The translations under genes were made by a program, and so were the position numbers. Shown here piece after piece: positions 35,087-43,768 of a DNA stretch of 64,000 bases. The first letter of the stretch is position 1. Every line of letters starts with the position of its first letter. The notes below the pieces were generated by a model. That model made no database searches. It saw only the letters and a program-made list of their open reading frames with translations, and was not told the DNA's origin. The stretch comes from Nanobdellota archaeon. GTDB taxonomy: Archaea; Nanobdellota; Nanobdellia; Parvarchaeales; Parvarchaeaceae. The DNA lies in assembly GCA_021799085.1 (NCBI GenBank), contig JAJZBD010000002.1, forward strand, positions 101,355 through 165,354, read 5' to 3'.

Positions 35087-35891
35087 TATTAAGGAAATGT
35101 TTAAAATATTCCGCATGACATTGTGGATGAACATTACCTTGCTTAAGAGATATCATTCAAATTTCATATTCTGGGTAGCTTACGCAATAGCAAACGCCGC
35201 TTTAATGCTTCTTTTTGTGCCGCTTTATTCAGCTTCTATTTCTGCAATAGGCACTAAAAGCATCGTTTCTTTTATTCTTATAGGCGCTTCGATGCTGCCG
35301 CTTCTTGAAGAAACGGTTTCTAGCGTGGCCGGAGATGCTAACTTTCAGCTGTGGTCCGGGATTATAAACTACTCGTTTACTACTCCCATATCTAGATACA
35401 TCTACTTCAGTTTAAACAACCTGTCTGAAGTAACAATCTCTCTTATGATCTATTCTCCAATTTACTTAACTGCAATAATTTTTGCCTTTAATTATTTAAC
35501 CCCTTTAGGTATCCTGCTTTCAATAGTATGCTTCATCATAGGATTTTTTAGCATGCTCCAGTTAGGGCTTATGATAGGAGCCGGAATGCTGCTTTTTAAG
35601 AGAGTAGAAGCATTGGAGGGCATAGTTATCCTATTTATTACATTCCTAAGTGGAGCCTTTATACCATTACAGGTGCTGCCAAGTTCAATAAATTACGCAG
35701 CTTTATTTGTACCTTTGACCTCTAGTCTTTACCTTGTAAGGTATTATCTTATTGGATCCTCATTGATAGCCCCCGTATATTTAATGTGGATTATTACAAT
35801 AAGCGAATTAATAGTATTTGCAGTAATGGCCAAGTTTATATTCAGAGCTGCTGAAAGGAAGGCGGAAAAAATAGGTTTTAACTACATATAA
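35076..35891 (+). CDS. ABC-2 type transporter permease
   Basis: 271 residues with six transmembrane helices in the ABC-2 (DrrB-like) layout; partner of the preceding ATPase, with which it overlaps by 11 bases. FLSGAFIPLQVLPSSINYAALFVP is the typical ABC-2 signature stretch before the last helices. Exporter of a hydrophobic compound or lipid-linked material; substrate unknown. Confidence 0.87.
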   Translation: MANNIKEMFKIFRMTLWMNITLLKRYHSNFIFWVAYAIANAALMLLFVPLYSASISAIGTKSIVSFILIGASMLPLLEETVSSVAGDANFQLWSGIINYSFTTPISRYIYFSLNNLSEVTISLMIYSPIYLTAIIFAFNYLTPLGILLSIVCFIIGFFSMLQLGLMIGAGMLLFKRVEALEGIVILFITFLSGAFIPLQVLPSSINYAALFVPLTSSLYLVRYYLIGSSLIAPVYLMWIITISELIVFAVMAKFIFRAAERKAEKIGFNYI

Positions 35892-35930
35892 TCTGAAAAT
35901 ATTTAAATTTGGCTAATTACAAGTAAAAGA

Positions 35931-36701
35931 ATGGAAAATAAAGAACTTTTAGCAATTCTTAAGTACCTTGACAGAAACTGGAATGAACCAGAAGAAGTTG
36001 AAGATGAAATGATAAAAACGTTGAATGAACACAAAATTCCAAGGCTTGTCGAATTAGGAAGGACTCCTTTACCTACAGAATACGGGCCTATGACTTACAT
36101 TGTCTTTGGAGATTATGCCACTGGAAAAGAACATGATATTGCAGTTTTTGGTAAATTCAATGGCAAAAAACTTAAATCTTATAGTTATCCCCTTGTGAGA
36201 GTTCATTCGTCCTGCAGAAGCAGTGAGCTTTTCCATGCGATAAACTGCGAATGCAGGCAGGAACTTGATTTAGCGTTGAAACAGATGTCAAAAGAGAAGA
36301 AAGGGGTATTGATCTACTTAAATCAGGAAGGTGCGGGAAACGGGATAAAAGCAAAGCTTGCTGCTTATAAAAACATCTTTAACCTTAAGAATGGCATCAT
36401 TTCTGTAAAGAAGGACAAAAAAGGAAGGCAATTGAGCGTTTATGAGGGATACGCAAAGGCGGGTTACAAAAGCGAACACAGGGACTTTGGGGTAGCTGCA
36501 GCTATCCTTAAAACTTTAGGAATTAATTCTGTCAGACTCATGACAAATAATCCAAATAAAATAGAAGGATTGACTTCTAATGGAATAAGGGTAAAGCCGG
36601 TTGGAATACACATCAAACCAACAAATGAAATAATGAAAAGGAATTTAATTATGAAAGCAGAAAAACTAGGACATAATATAACGGCTGACGACCTTAAATG
36701 A
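35931..36701 (+). CDS. GTP cyclohydrolase II-like protein (RibA family)
   Basis: 256 residues. The zinc site VHSSC...NCECRQEL (near residues 87-107) fits the CxxxxxxxxxxCxC pattern of RibA, IYLNQEGAGNGIKAKLAAY is the QEGRGIG loop with its Arg replaced by Ala, and VRLMTNNPNKIEGL is the conserved C-terminal block. In RibA this enzyme opens GTP in the first step of riboflavin synthesis. The changed loop and a 60-residue N-terminal extension leave room for a related activity. A frameshifted, truncated copy is at 54589-54976. Confidence 0.82.
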   Translation: MENKELLAILKYLDRNWNEPEEVEDEMIKTLNEHKIPRLVELGRTPLPTEYGPMTYIVFGDYATGKEHDIAVFGKFNGKKLKSYSYPLVRVHSSCRSSELFHAINCECRQELDLALKQMSKEKKGVLIYLNQEGAGNGIKAKLAAYKNIFNLKNGIISVKKDKKGRQLSVYEGYAKAGYKSEHRDFGVAAAILKTLGINSVRLMTNNPNKIEGLTSNGIRVKPVGIHIKPTNEIMKRNLIMKAEKLGHNITADDLK

Positions 36702-36802
36702 CCCTTGCCAGAAAAAAGGCAGCCTTAAATTTTCTTTGGTTTAATAGGTTACAATTAACTGCCCCATTAATTTAAATACCTGCAGTTATCTTATAATACC
36801 AA

Positions 36803-37097
36803 ATGGAAGGCAAGATTAGAAGAACATTGGAAGCATTGACAGAGATAGCCTTGAATAGGAATCAGCTACTTATACTTAAAGAAATGGGGGAAAGCCCCTG
36901 GCAAATCAGCTTATAAGGTCCTTAAAGCAATAGAAGAAAAGCACAACGTAAGAAGTTCTACTTTAAAATTAAATGCAAGATCACTTAGAAGAATCGGCTT
37001 AATAGAGTTCGGCAAGGGCAAAAACGCAGAACTTACAATCAACGGGAAGGTAATACTTTCCGTTATAAAAGACATGGAGGTAGAACATGGAAAATAG
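36803..37097 (+). pseudogene. winged-helix protein gene with a one-base insertion
   Basis: ATG 36803 opens MEGKIRRTLEALTEIALNRN and stops at 36916. Deleting one G of the G5 run at 36888-36892 restores a continuous 97-codon frame that reads ...LKEMGKAPGKSAYKVLKAIEEKH... and ends at 37097, a good winged-helix pattern (RSLRRIGLIEFGKGKNAEL). So this is one gene broken by a homopolymer insertion: a true frameshift mutation, a programmed shift or an assembly error. Its restored stop lies next to the possible start of the following gene (ATG 37087). Confidence 0.6.
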
Positions 37098-37123
37098 AGG
37101 GGAAAAGTATAAAACAATGACGT

Positions 37124-37771
37124 TTGATAGGAACATTTACCGGTGGCAGGGAAACCTTCAGGCTTAAAAGTGAAAACCCGGCAAAACTAAGCAAAAAAAC
37201 ACTGGATGAAATTGTGGAGTTCACGGTAAAAACCTTTCAAAGTGGAATGACAGAAGCAGAAGTTATGGACCATATAAAGGATAATGACCTTTTCTTGGTA
37301 TTGTACAAAGGCAAGAAAGCTATAGGCTTTGCAGGCTCGAAGTATCTTAATAATAAAAATAACCTAAAGAAACATGCTTACTTCTCAGCAGCCGTCGTTT
37401 CAAGCGATTTTCAAGGCAGGAGACTATACAATGAACTTGTAAAAGCAAGGGTAGATGAAGCATTTGCACTAGGTTTTGACACAATAAGTACGAGGACTCA
37501 AAATCCTCTTGTCGAATTTACCATAAGAGCGGAACTAAACATGAGAACAAACCTAAATTACATATCTGACTACTCAGTTGACAGAAAATTAATATCAGCG
37601 GTATTTGGACGCAGGCTTACTGAAAAGTTGCAAACATGCAGATACGAGTCAATAAATGAAGAGTATCGTAAACTCGATATTGACAAAGGTGACGGATACT
37701 ACCTGACATTTAATTTGAAAAGGTATAAAAAAGATGACATGAAAGATAAGGCAGTTGCAGGCCGTATATGA
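37124..37771 (+). CDS. GNAT-like acetyltransferase
   Basis: 215 residues. AYFSAAVVSSDFQGRRLYNELVKARVDEA near residue 87 has the GNAT strand and a variant acyl-CoA loop (QGRRLY instead of RGxGxG), with FDTISTRTQNP following. The only in-frame start is TTG 37124; ATG 37087, directly after the winged-helix gene, runs in another frame for 26 codons and could be the true start if one base near 37119 is extra. Overlaps the next gene by 4 bases. Confidence 0.65.
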   Translation: MIGTFTGGRETFRLKSENPAKLSKKTLDEIVEFTVKTFQSGMTEAEVMDHIKDNDLFLVLYKGKKAIGFAGSKYLNNKNNLKKHAYFSAAVVSSDFQGRRLYNELVKARVDEAFALGFDTISTRTQNPLVEFTIRAELNMRTNLNYISDYSVDRKLISAVFGRRLTEKLQTCRYESINEEYRKLDIDKGDGYYLTFNLKRYKKDDMKDKAVAGRI

Positions 37772-38484
37772 TAATAGATTTTCATACCCATTCCGGTGTG
37801 AGCTTTGATAAATCGACTTTTAATGAATTACAGAGAAAAATGCAGCAAATGGGGATAGAAAGGGCAGTCATATTCCCAAGCACGCAGGAATCCTACCAAA
37901 AATTGATGCAAAAGAACGTTGAAACACTGGATAATGCAGGTAAGTTCTTTATTCCTTTTTTGAGGTTTAACCCAAAAACCATTAAGAAGGAGGAATTTGA
38001 AGCGCTGCAGAAGGGATTTTATGGCTTAAGGCTGACCCCTCGGGGAGAAAACTTTGACCCGTTGGACAAAAGCCTGGAAAGGATATTCGAGACAATAGAA
38101 AAAACGGGAAAACCTGTAATAATTCATTCAAGAAAAGAAAACAATATTAACACGGATCCTGACAGGATAATAGAGCTAGCAAAGATGTATCCAAAAATAA
38201 ACTTCGTATTTGCCCATTTTGCAAATGACTCCGACATTTTCTTTTCAAAGATAAATGAACTTGAAAATGCATACGTGGACACGTCTGTTGTATCCTCTCC
38301 CTTTATAATAGAGAGAAGAGTAAAAGAAATAACATCAAAGAAGATAGTGTTCGGCTCCGATTACCCTTTCTCTGATCAGGAGATAGAACTGCTTAAGGTA
38401 AAAAAAGCGGAAATATCTGAAATGAAAAAAGAGGATATTTTTTATGGAAATGCAAAAAAACTGCTAAACCTGCAAAAAGTTTAG
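37768..38484 (+). CDS. amidohydrolase (TIM-barrel metal-dependent hydrolase)
   Basis: 238 residues. MIIDFHTHSGV gives HxH at the N-terminus, then PVIIHSRKE (His), FVFAHFAND (His) and KIVFGSDYPFS (Asp): the metal ligands of the amidohydrolase_2/TatD group. Small for the family but complete. Start ATGA overlaps the stop of the acetyltransferase, implying coupling. Substrate unknown. Confidence 0.85.
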   Translation: MIIDFHTHSGVSFDKSTFNELQRKMQQMGIERAVIFPSTQESYQKLMQKNVETLDNAGKFFIPFLRFNPKTIKKEEFEALQKGFYGLRLTPRGENFDPLDKSLERIFETIEKTGKPVIIHSRKENNINTDPDRIIELAKMYPKINFVFAHFANDSDIFFSKINELENAYVDTSVVSSPFIIERRVKEITSKKIVFGSDYPFSDQEIELLKVKKAEISEMKKEDIFYGNAKKLLNLQKV

Positions 38485-38541
38485 CTTCTTGAAATTTAAA
38501 CTAAATTATTAAACTTTGTATGATGATTAATCTTATTGTAT

Positions 38542-39549
38542 ATGGCTGAAAATGTTTCTCGCATAAGAAAGGCGGTTAACGGCATAAAAAGCAGACAACT
38601 GGATTTAAACACTCCAATAAAACTTCAAAGCATACAGCCCATAACCTCGGGAGAAACGCATTACAATTATCTTTTAACAATAAACGACAGAAAATTCCTG
38701 TTAAGGCTTACCTCCGTAAGAAAAGATGATAAAGGCGGAAACAGTTGGGGGGCCGCAAGGATAGACCTGGAATTTAATGGCATAAAAAGCTTGGAAAAAT
38801 TAGGAATTGCCCCAAAAGTCTATTACAAAGACACTTCATGTAAAATCCTAAGCAAGCCATTTATTATATCCGAGTATGTTGCTGGTAGACCAATAACAAT
38901 GATGACCGAAAAAGACTTAAAATCCCTGGCTTTAATTCTTGCAGAGCTGCATAAGATACACAATGTAAAAGGATTAAGAAGGGAACCAGTCAAAAACTAC
39001 AACAGAAAGTACATTGAAAAAAGAGTTGACATCATAACAGATCCTGATTTTAAATACGTAAACAATCGATTCAAGGCCAATCTAAGGGAAGCATACAAAA
39101 GGATAAAGAACATAAAACTGAGAAGACAAAGGCTCTCAGTAATACATGGGGATGTTAGCAAAGACAACCTGCTGCGGACTAAAAACGGCTTGAAACTGAT
39201 AGACTGGGAAAGCGTAAGGCTATCGGAGCCGCAGTTTGAGATTGCCACGGCCCTGGAGAGGCTGAATCTCACAGGAAGGAAAAGGAGGATCCTACTTTCC
39301 GAATACCTAAAGCATTCCGACAAGTCCAATCTGGAGGATCTGAGGGAATACGAAAAAATCAGGTGTTTTGACAGGCTTCTTTGGTCTATTTCGGAATTCG
39401 CAAAATTAAGGCAAGGAATAACAGAGAAGGAAAAAGCAAGGCACAAATCCCCGTCAAAATACACTGCAAATGCACACAGGGAACTCTTAAGGTGCGAGGC
39501 GTTAGGGTTATTTCCCAAGCAAACTGTGTTGATAATATGCCAAAAATAG
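38542..39549 (+). CDS. aminoglycoside phosphotransferase/choline kinase-like kinase
   Basis: 335 residues. The Brenner motif SVIHGDVSKDNLL (catalytic Asp and Asn, near residue 197) and LIDWESVRLSEPQFEIA (metal-binding Asp) identify an APH-fold small-molecule kinase; YNYLLTINDRKFLLRL provides the ATP-binding Lys region. Substrate unknown. ATG 38542 is preferred over the TTG at 38536. Very basic (many Arg/Lys) throughout. Confidence 0.83.
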   Translation: MAENVSRIRKAVNGIKSRQLDLNTPIKLQSIQPITSGETHYNYLLTINDRKFLLRLTSVRKDDKGGNSWGAARIDLEFNGIKSLEKLGIAPKVYYKDTSCKILSKPFIISEYVAGRPITMMTEKDLKSLALILAELHKIHNVKGLRREPVKNYNRKYIEKRVDIITDPDFKYVNNRFKANLREAYKRIKNIKLRRQRLSVIHGDVSKDNLLRTKNGLKLIDWESVRLSEPQFEIATALERLNLTGRKRRILLSEYLKHSDKSNLEDLREYEKIRCFDRLLWSISEFAKLRQGITEKEKARHKSPSKYTANAHRELLRCEALGLFPKQTVLIICQK

Positions 39550-39606
39550 GTATTTAATATTAGGTTAACGGACTTTTGTGCGGTTATCATAAAAATATGT
39601 ATATTA

Positions 39607-39660
39607 GTAACTTCTTTATAATAGTAAACTATTTATATATGTAAACTTCTATAATAGTTA
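39607..39660 (+). promoter_or_regulatory. direct-repeat operator flanking a TATA box
   Basis: GTAACTTCTTTATAATAGTA (39607-39626) and GTAAACTTCTATAATAGTTA (39641-39660) are two near-copies on either side of ACTATTTATATAT (about 39628-39640). The ATG at 39677 follows, with AAAAGGAGG just ahead. This looks like paired regulator sites bracketing the promoter of the tandem genes downstream. Confidence 0.5.
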
Positions 39661-39676
39661 TTAAAAGGAGGTTAAC

Positions 39677-40189
39677 ATGGAAAGCAAACTGGATTTGATT
39701 TTATTAGAAGAGCTAACTAGAAAGTACGGTGCTGTAGGCCCTTTTACTGGACATGTTACAGGAGCTGAGAAAAGAAGCGATTCCGAGGTTGATTCCTACC
39801 GTCTCGACATAGATAATGGGGACAGTAGACTGGAAATAAACATGCTTGAAGTTGGCAAAAATACGGCTGGCGAATCAAAGGTTATATACTTAAGTTTGAA
39901 TACGAGGAGGAAACCGTATGATGATTATAAGAGAATTCTAGATTACAGACATGCAGTCGATCGGTTTAAAAAGCTGACATTATTCACCGGAGGCGGACAC
40001 AGAAAGAGAGATTATCCCAAAGATGCCCCCAAATTTTATCCTGCCATCTCTTGCTGGTGGACATGCTACGGAAAGGAATCCGATTCGGCTTTCGTTGAAC
40101 TGAAATACACTAACAGCGTAAAGATTGCTTTAGACTCCCTCAAAAAGTTTGCCTACGACAAGGAAGGCTTCGAAAAATTAATCCAATAA
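39677..40189 (+). CDS. unknown protein, tandem paralogue 1
   Basis: 170 residues, no membrane helix or known motif. Starts MESKLDLILLEELTRKYG; its first 46 bases are identical to those of the next gene. The middle holds DYRHAVDRFKKLTLFTGGGH and ends FAYDKEGFEKLIQ, both mirrored in paralogue 2 (LTLFTGNKY; FAYNKEAFEKLAQ). An extra 25 residues with Cys and Trp (ISCWWTCYG) are absent from paralogue 2. Good ribosome site (AAAAGGAGG) and controlled-looking promoter. Confidence 0.6.
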   Translation: MESKLDLILLEELTRKYGAVGPFTGHVTGAEKRSDSEVDSYRLDIDNGDSRLEINMLEVGKNTAGESKVIYLSLNTRRKPYDDYKRILDYRHAVDRFKKLTLFTGGGHRKRDYPKDAPKFYPAISCWWTCYGKESDSAFVELKYTNSVKIALDSLKKFAYDKEGFEKLIQ

Positions 40190-40208
40190 GAGGCATAAGC
40201 GAAACAAC

Positions 40209-40646
40209 ATGGAAAGCAAACTGGATTTGATTTTATTAGAAGAGCTAACTAGAAGGTATGGGAAGACGGAGAACGATTCTTTTCTTGGAGAAAAAAGGAA
40301 TTTCAGCACTAATTCCTACTTTCTTGACATAAACGAAGGAAGAAGCGGAATTGAAGTGCGTATGCACGAATACCCTGCTGGCAACTCAAAGGTTATAAAC
40401 TTGGAGTTATATGCAAAGAGCGGTCCATTTGGTGACTACAGGAGGATTTTAAATTACACACGTGGACTAAGCGATGAGAAAAACCTTACTTTATTTACCG
40501 GAAACAAGTACAAAGAGAATAGAAATTACAGCAAAGATGACTCAACCTTCATTGAAATGAAATACACCAAGAACGTAAAGACTGCCATAAATATCCTTAA
40601 AAATTTTGCCTATAACAAAGAAGCATTCGAAAAATTGGCTCAATAA
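40209..40646 (+). CDS. unknown protein, tandem paralogue 2
   Basis: 145 residues, shorter sister of the preceding gene, 19 bases downstream on the same strand, without its own strong ribosome site. The N-terminal 15 codons are identical at DNA level; the rest agrees at perhaps half the residues, with block YRRILNYTRGLSDEKNLTLFTG conserved. Tandem duplication with the 5' end kept identical by conversion or selection. Function unknown. Confidence 0.6.
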   Translation: MESKLDLILLEELTRRYGKTENDSFLGEKRNFSTNSYFLDINEGRSGIEVRMHEYPAGNSKVINLELYAKSGPFGDYRRILNYTRGLSDEKNLTLFTGNKYKENRNYSKDDSTFIEMKYTKNVKTAINILKNFAYNKEAFEKLAQ

Positions 40647-40773
40647 AGAGGCACAAGGCCATATCCCCAACAATTTTGGCTTTGCGGATAGTTTTCTTTG
40701 ATTTTATGTGTTATGCAGATATTACTCACCGTATGGAATTAAACTTTATATAATGTCTTTTCCAATAGTTTCA

Positions 40774-41700
40774 ATGACAAAAGAAAATCTGGAAATGCTT
40801 ATAAATGATTTTTTGACAATCGGGGGCGAAAAGCCAAGTTACAGTCTTTGTTACGCTACATACCATGAAATTAACGATTATTACTATAAAATATACCGGG
40901 AAATAAAAACCAAATTCACAACAAAAGACATAGAAGAATTTGTCAGAAATCCAGAGATATATGTAAAACTAAATGATAGTTCAAAACTAGGTTTGTTCAT
41001 ATCTGCCGTAATAAACAAAAACATAAAGAGAGGCGAAAGAGTTTTTATAGATTCACCTATCCCAATTAACCTACTTTTCTATAATTTAAAGGGTGTAGAA
41101 GCCCATGTAAATAAAGCTGGTGACAAATTAGGTTACTGCGCAGAGAGCAGCAAAATATATGCCAATGGAGTGGGAGATTATGCAGGCTCTGATATGGAAA
41201 ACTCTGAGCTGCATGTAGATGAAGCTGGAATCTCTCTCGGAGAGTACGCAAGAAACAGCAAGATATACGCAAATAGGGCCAAAGAGGATGCAGGGCTTTA
41301 CATGGAAAACTCTGAGCTACACATAACTATCGCAGATGATTACCTTGGATCTGGCGCGGAGAACAGCAAGATATATGCCGGCAACGCAGGAGCTTGGGCA
41401 GGTTATTACATGAAAAATTCGGAATTAAAGGTAGTAAATGCGCTGGATTACCTTGGCTATGGGGCAAGAAACAGCAAAATATGCGCTGAGAAGGTAAGAA
41501 TCCAGTACAATAAGGACAGTTACAACCAAGTAACGGGCTTAAAGCTATACATCGGTGCATTGGAAGGAAAATTAAAGAACAGGCTAAACTTGTTGACAGA
41601 CCTCACAGAAAAAGGAAATGAAGTTTATCTAGCAATGGAAACTTATAACAAACACAGGATACTATACCAAATGGCAGGAGCAAAGAAATGGGATATATAA
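40774..41700 (+). CDS. predicted beta-solenoid protein with 18-residue repeats
   Basis: 308 residues from ATG 40774, chosen because CTTTATATAAT lies about 25 bases ahead; the frame is open from a GTG at 40708. Residues up to about 105 are helical and lack motifs. Then come seven units of 18 residues with NS[KE][IL]xxxxAxxxxGxxMx, alternating NSKIYA and NSELHV types, so the structural period is 36. The small-residue spacing (AGxxxGxxM) recalls the GxGxG right-handed beta-helix of FwdC and glutamate synthase. A charged helical tail of 60 residues closes it. Role unknown. Confidence 0.65.
   Translation: MTKENLEMLINDFLTIGGEKPSYSLCYATYHEINDYYYKIYREIKTKFTTKDIEEFVRNPEIYVKLNDSSKLGLFISAVINKNIKRGERVFIDSPIPINLLFYNLKGVEAHVNKAGDKLGYCAESSKIYANGVGDYAGSDMENSELHVDEAGISLGEYARNSKIYANRAKEDAGLYMENSELHITIADDYLGSGAENSKIYAGNAGAWAGYYMKNSELKVVNALDYLGYGARNSKICAEKVRIQYNKDSYNQVTGLKLYIGALEGKLKNRLNLLTDLTEKGNEVYLAMETYNKHRILYQMAGAKKWDI
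41089..41496 (+). repeat. in-gene 54-base tandem repeat array
   Basis: About seven and a half degenerate 54-base units within the beta-solenoid gene, encoding 18-residue turns such as NSKIYANRAKEDAGLYME and NSELHVDEAGISLGEYAR. Alternate units are more alike than neighbours, so expansion was by 108-base pairs. Confidence 0.7.
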
Positions 41701-41762
41701 TAAAAATTAAAACAATCGGGATAAATACCAGCAATAAATACTAGTAGGTACAGTTATAATAC

Positions 41763-42311
41763 ATGAAGGAGATAGAAACCAAGATAATAGACATAAACGA
41801 AGGAGAAGTAAGAAAAAGGCTAGCAGAGATCGGTGCGAAGAAGATTGGAAACTTATTTTACAGAAGATACGTATTCTTTCTGGCTGATAAAAAGGGAATA
41901 GACGAGTTTGTGAGGATAAGGACGGACGGCAAAAAAACGACTATTACCTATAAGTATAGGGAAGGAAGCGGTCTAAGAAACACAGAAGAAATAGAAACTG
42001 ATGTAGGAGATTTCAAAAAAGCAACTGAAATATTCAAAAAAGCCCTTAAGATAAAGCCAATATACCAGGAAAACAAAGTTGAAAAATGGCTTTACAAGGG
42101 GGTAGAAATAGATATAGCATACTGGCCCTTGATAAAACCTATCCTAGAAATAGAAGGTAAAACTGTAAAAGATGTTGTCAAAACTAAGGAAAAACTGAAC
42201 ATAAAGGGGATGGATATAGGGAACAAAAATCTTGATTTCACGTTTAGATACTATAATCAAGCCGGAAAAGACAACGGAAATTTGTACTTTAAAGATAAAA
42301 AGAACTCGTAA
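41763..42311 (+). CDS. CYTH-domain protein (class IV adenylate cyclase/triphosphatase-like)
   Basis: 182 residues. EIETKII at the N-terminus is the ExExK signature of CYTH triphosphate-binding proteins; FVRIRTDGKK, TYKYREGSG, EIETDVGD and PILEIEGK supply the other barrel-lining Arg, Lys and Glu. Members hydrolyse triphosphates (thiamine triphosphate, PPPi) or make cAMP. A truncated, inverted copy with very similar DNA lies at 55768-56124. Confidence 0.85.
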   Translation: MKEIETKIIDINEGEVRKRLAEIGAKKIGNLFYRRYVFFLADKKGIDEFVRIRTDGKKTTITYKYREGSGLRNTEEIETDVGDFKKATEIFKKALKIKPIYQENKVEKWLYKGVEIDIAYWPLIKPILEIEGKTVKDVVKTKEKLNIKGMDIGNKNLDFTFRYYNQAGKDNGNLYFKDKKNS

Positions 42312-42364
42312 AAAGCGCAAAGGAGAGAAGAAAAGTTTATCATATATTGAGGCTTTAAATTTAC

Positions 42365-43216
42365 ATGAACAAAATCGTTTTTATTGCGGTATTGCTTGTT
42401 TTGGCAATTGCAGTTATTTCTATATTCTACATTAATAATCTAATTAAGCCAAGCGGCAATGCAGCACAGTTTTATTCGGTAACTAATTCAGCCGAGCTTC
42501 TTAATGCCACTGAACATTATGTCAACCTTACAAATCACTTTACGATAAACTACAGCGGAACAGCGGACATAATGTTTTCCAAGGATTCAATAAACGTAAC
42601 ATTGGCTGTGCCAATAAAGATGTCCTTTCAAAAATCCAGTGGATTGGGCCTTTTCAAGTTATATGCTAACCTGACAAAAGCTTATAACTTCTTTTCAGCT
42701 TTCACAGGCTCTCCAAAAGAACAGAATTACATCTCTGCGGTGTTTCTATACAACGGTAGCGGAATAATCGCATGTTCAAACATTACAGGAGAAACATATC
42801 GAAACTGCACATTCAACAGCTCAAAAGCGGTAATCAGCACAGTAAAAGATGATTTAGAGGATGTTGCGCTTAAATCGTATGCCAATCATCTTTTCGATAC
42901 AAGTGTTCTTCTAAACCTTGGCAATTCTTCTTTTCCAGTAAAATTCAAGGGAACGGAAAGCTATAGCGGTGGCACATGCTCTATTTTTGACATGAATTTC
43001 AGCTCCTCAACCGCAGAAGGGAGCGGAAAAATATGTTTTTCTGACAGTGTTGGCATGCCTGTTTCACTTCAATTTGCTATTCAAGGATACATACAAAGCG
43101 GTTCAAACGCTGCAATAACTGGCAGTTACACAGTAATTTTTACAGCAAACTCAAATCCAATCTCTTATTCAAATGCTTCAATAGACGCAGATAACGCTGC
43201 AAAATACCTCCAGTAA
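42365..43216 (+). CDS. membrane-anchored Ser/Asn-rich surface protein
   Basis: 283 residues. Anchor helix at residues 4-24 (IVFIAVLLVLAIAVISIFYI), then an extracellular domain with sequons. TCSIFDMNF and ICFSDSVGMPV near residues 205-240 match the Cys/CFSNxxGxP pattern of the proteins at 24157 and 58687. Leaderless promoter (AGTTTATCATATATTG) ahead. Envelope protein of unknown role. Confidence 0.68.
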   Translation: MNKIVFIAVLLVLAIAVISIFYINNLIKPSGNAAQFYSVTNSAELLNATEHYVNLTNHFTINYSGTADIMFSKDSINVTLAVPIKMSFQKSSGLGLFKLYANLTKAYNFFSAFTGSPKEQNYISAVFLYNGSGIIACSNITGETYRNCTFNSSKAVISTVKDDLEDVALKSYANHLFDTSVLLNLGNSSFPVKFKGTESYSGGTCSIFDMNFSSSTAEGSGKICFSDSVGMPVSLQFAIQGYIQSGSNAAITGSYTVIFTANSNPISYSNASIDADNAAKYLQ

Positions 43217-43245
43217 ATAATTTAAACCCTAAAAAAGAACAATCC

Positions 43246-43755
43246 ATGGAAATAAGCGGCAATCCCGAATGCAAGAATTTGTTGAACAATTGTTTAAAGG
43301 TTTTCAGGCCTTTTAGGGGCACTTACATAAACATAGATTATGCACCATTACCAAAGGGAATAGCCGGTAGGGTAAACGCTGAAATAGAGACGGTAAGAAA
43401 AAGGAAAAACCCTGGTTTTTTCAGAAAAGAGGTTGTAAGGATAAACCGTAGGATAAAGAACAATGAGTTTTATATAAGGATAAACGAGAACCTGAAAAAG
43501 ATAACTGATGAACAACTAAGAAGAGAGGTAGTTACGAGCATTATAGTGCATGAACTCCTGCATATAGAAAGGAAGGATTTATTGGAGCACAGCAAGAATT
43601 ACAGGAAAAGGAAGCACAAAAAGATACATTCGTCTTTGGAAAAAGAAGCACTTGAAAGATTTAACATGCTAAGGGAGCAGGAAGGCTTAAAGCCATTAGA
43701 AAAGGAGAATTACATTGAAAAGGAGATAGTAAGAAGAGTAAACGATGCTGAATAG
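43246..43755 (+). CDS. putative zinc metalloprotease (HELLH)
   Basis: 169 residues. IVHELLHIERKD near residue 104 has HExxH, followed by a basic segment and EKEALERFNML, where a Glu could be third ligand. Strongly basic and soluble; resembles minimal SprT/WLM-like proteases in size but lacks their further blocks. Convergent with another HExxH gene (43769-44350) 13 bases away. Confidence 0.6.
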   Translation: MEISGNPECKNLLNNCLKVFRPFRGTYINIDYAPLPKGIAGRVNAEIETVRKRKNPGFFRKEVVRINRRIKNNEFYIRINENLKKITDEQLRREVVTSIIVHELLHIERKDLLEHSKNYRKRKHKKIHSSLEKEALERFNMLREQEGLKPLEKENYIEKEIVRRVNDAE

Positions 43756-43768
43756 TAGTGTTAAGCGC

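Noticed and set aside
41089..41496. CRISPR-like regular repeats
   Set aside because: The period is 54 bases without spacers and lies in frame in a protein-coding gene.
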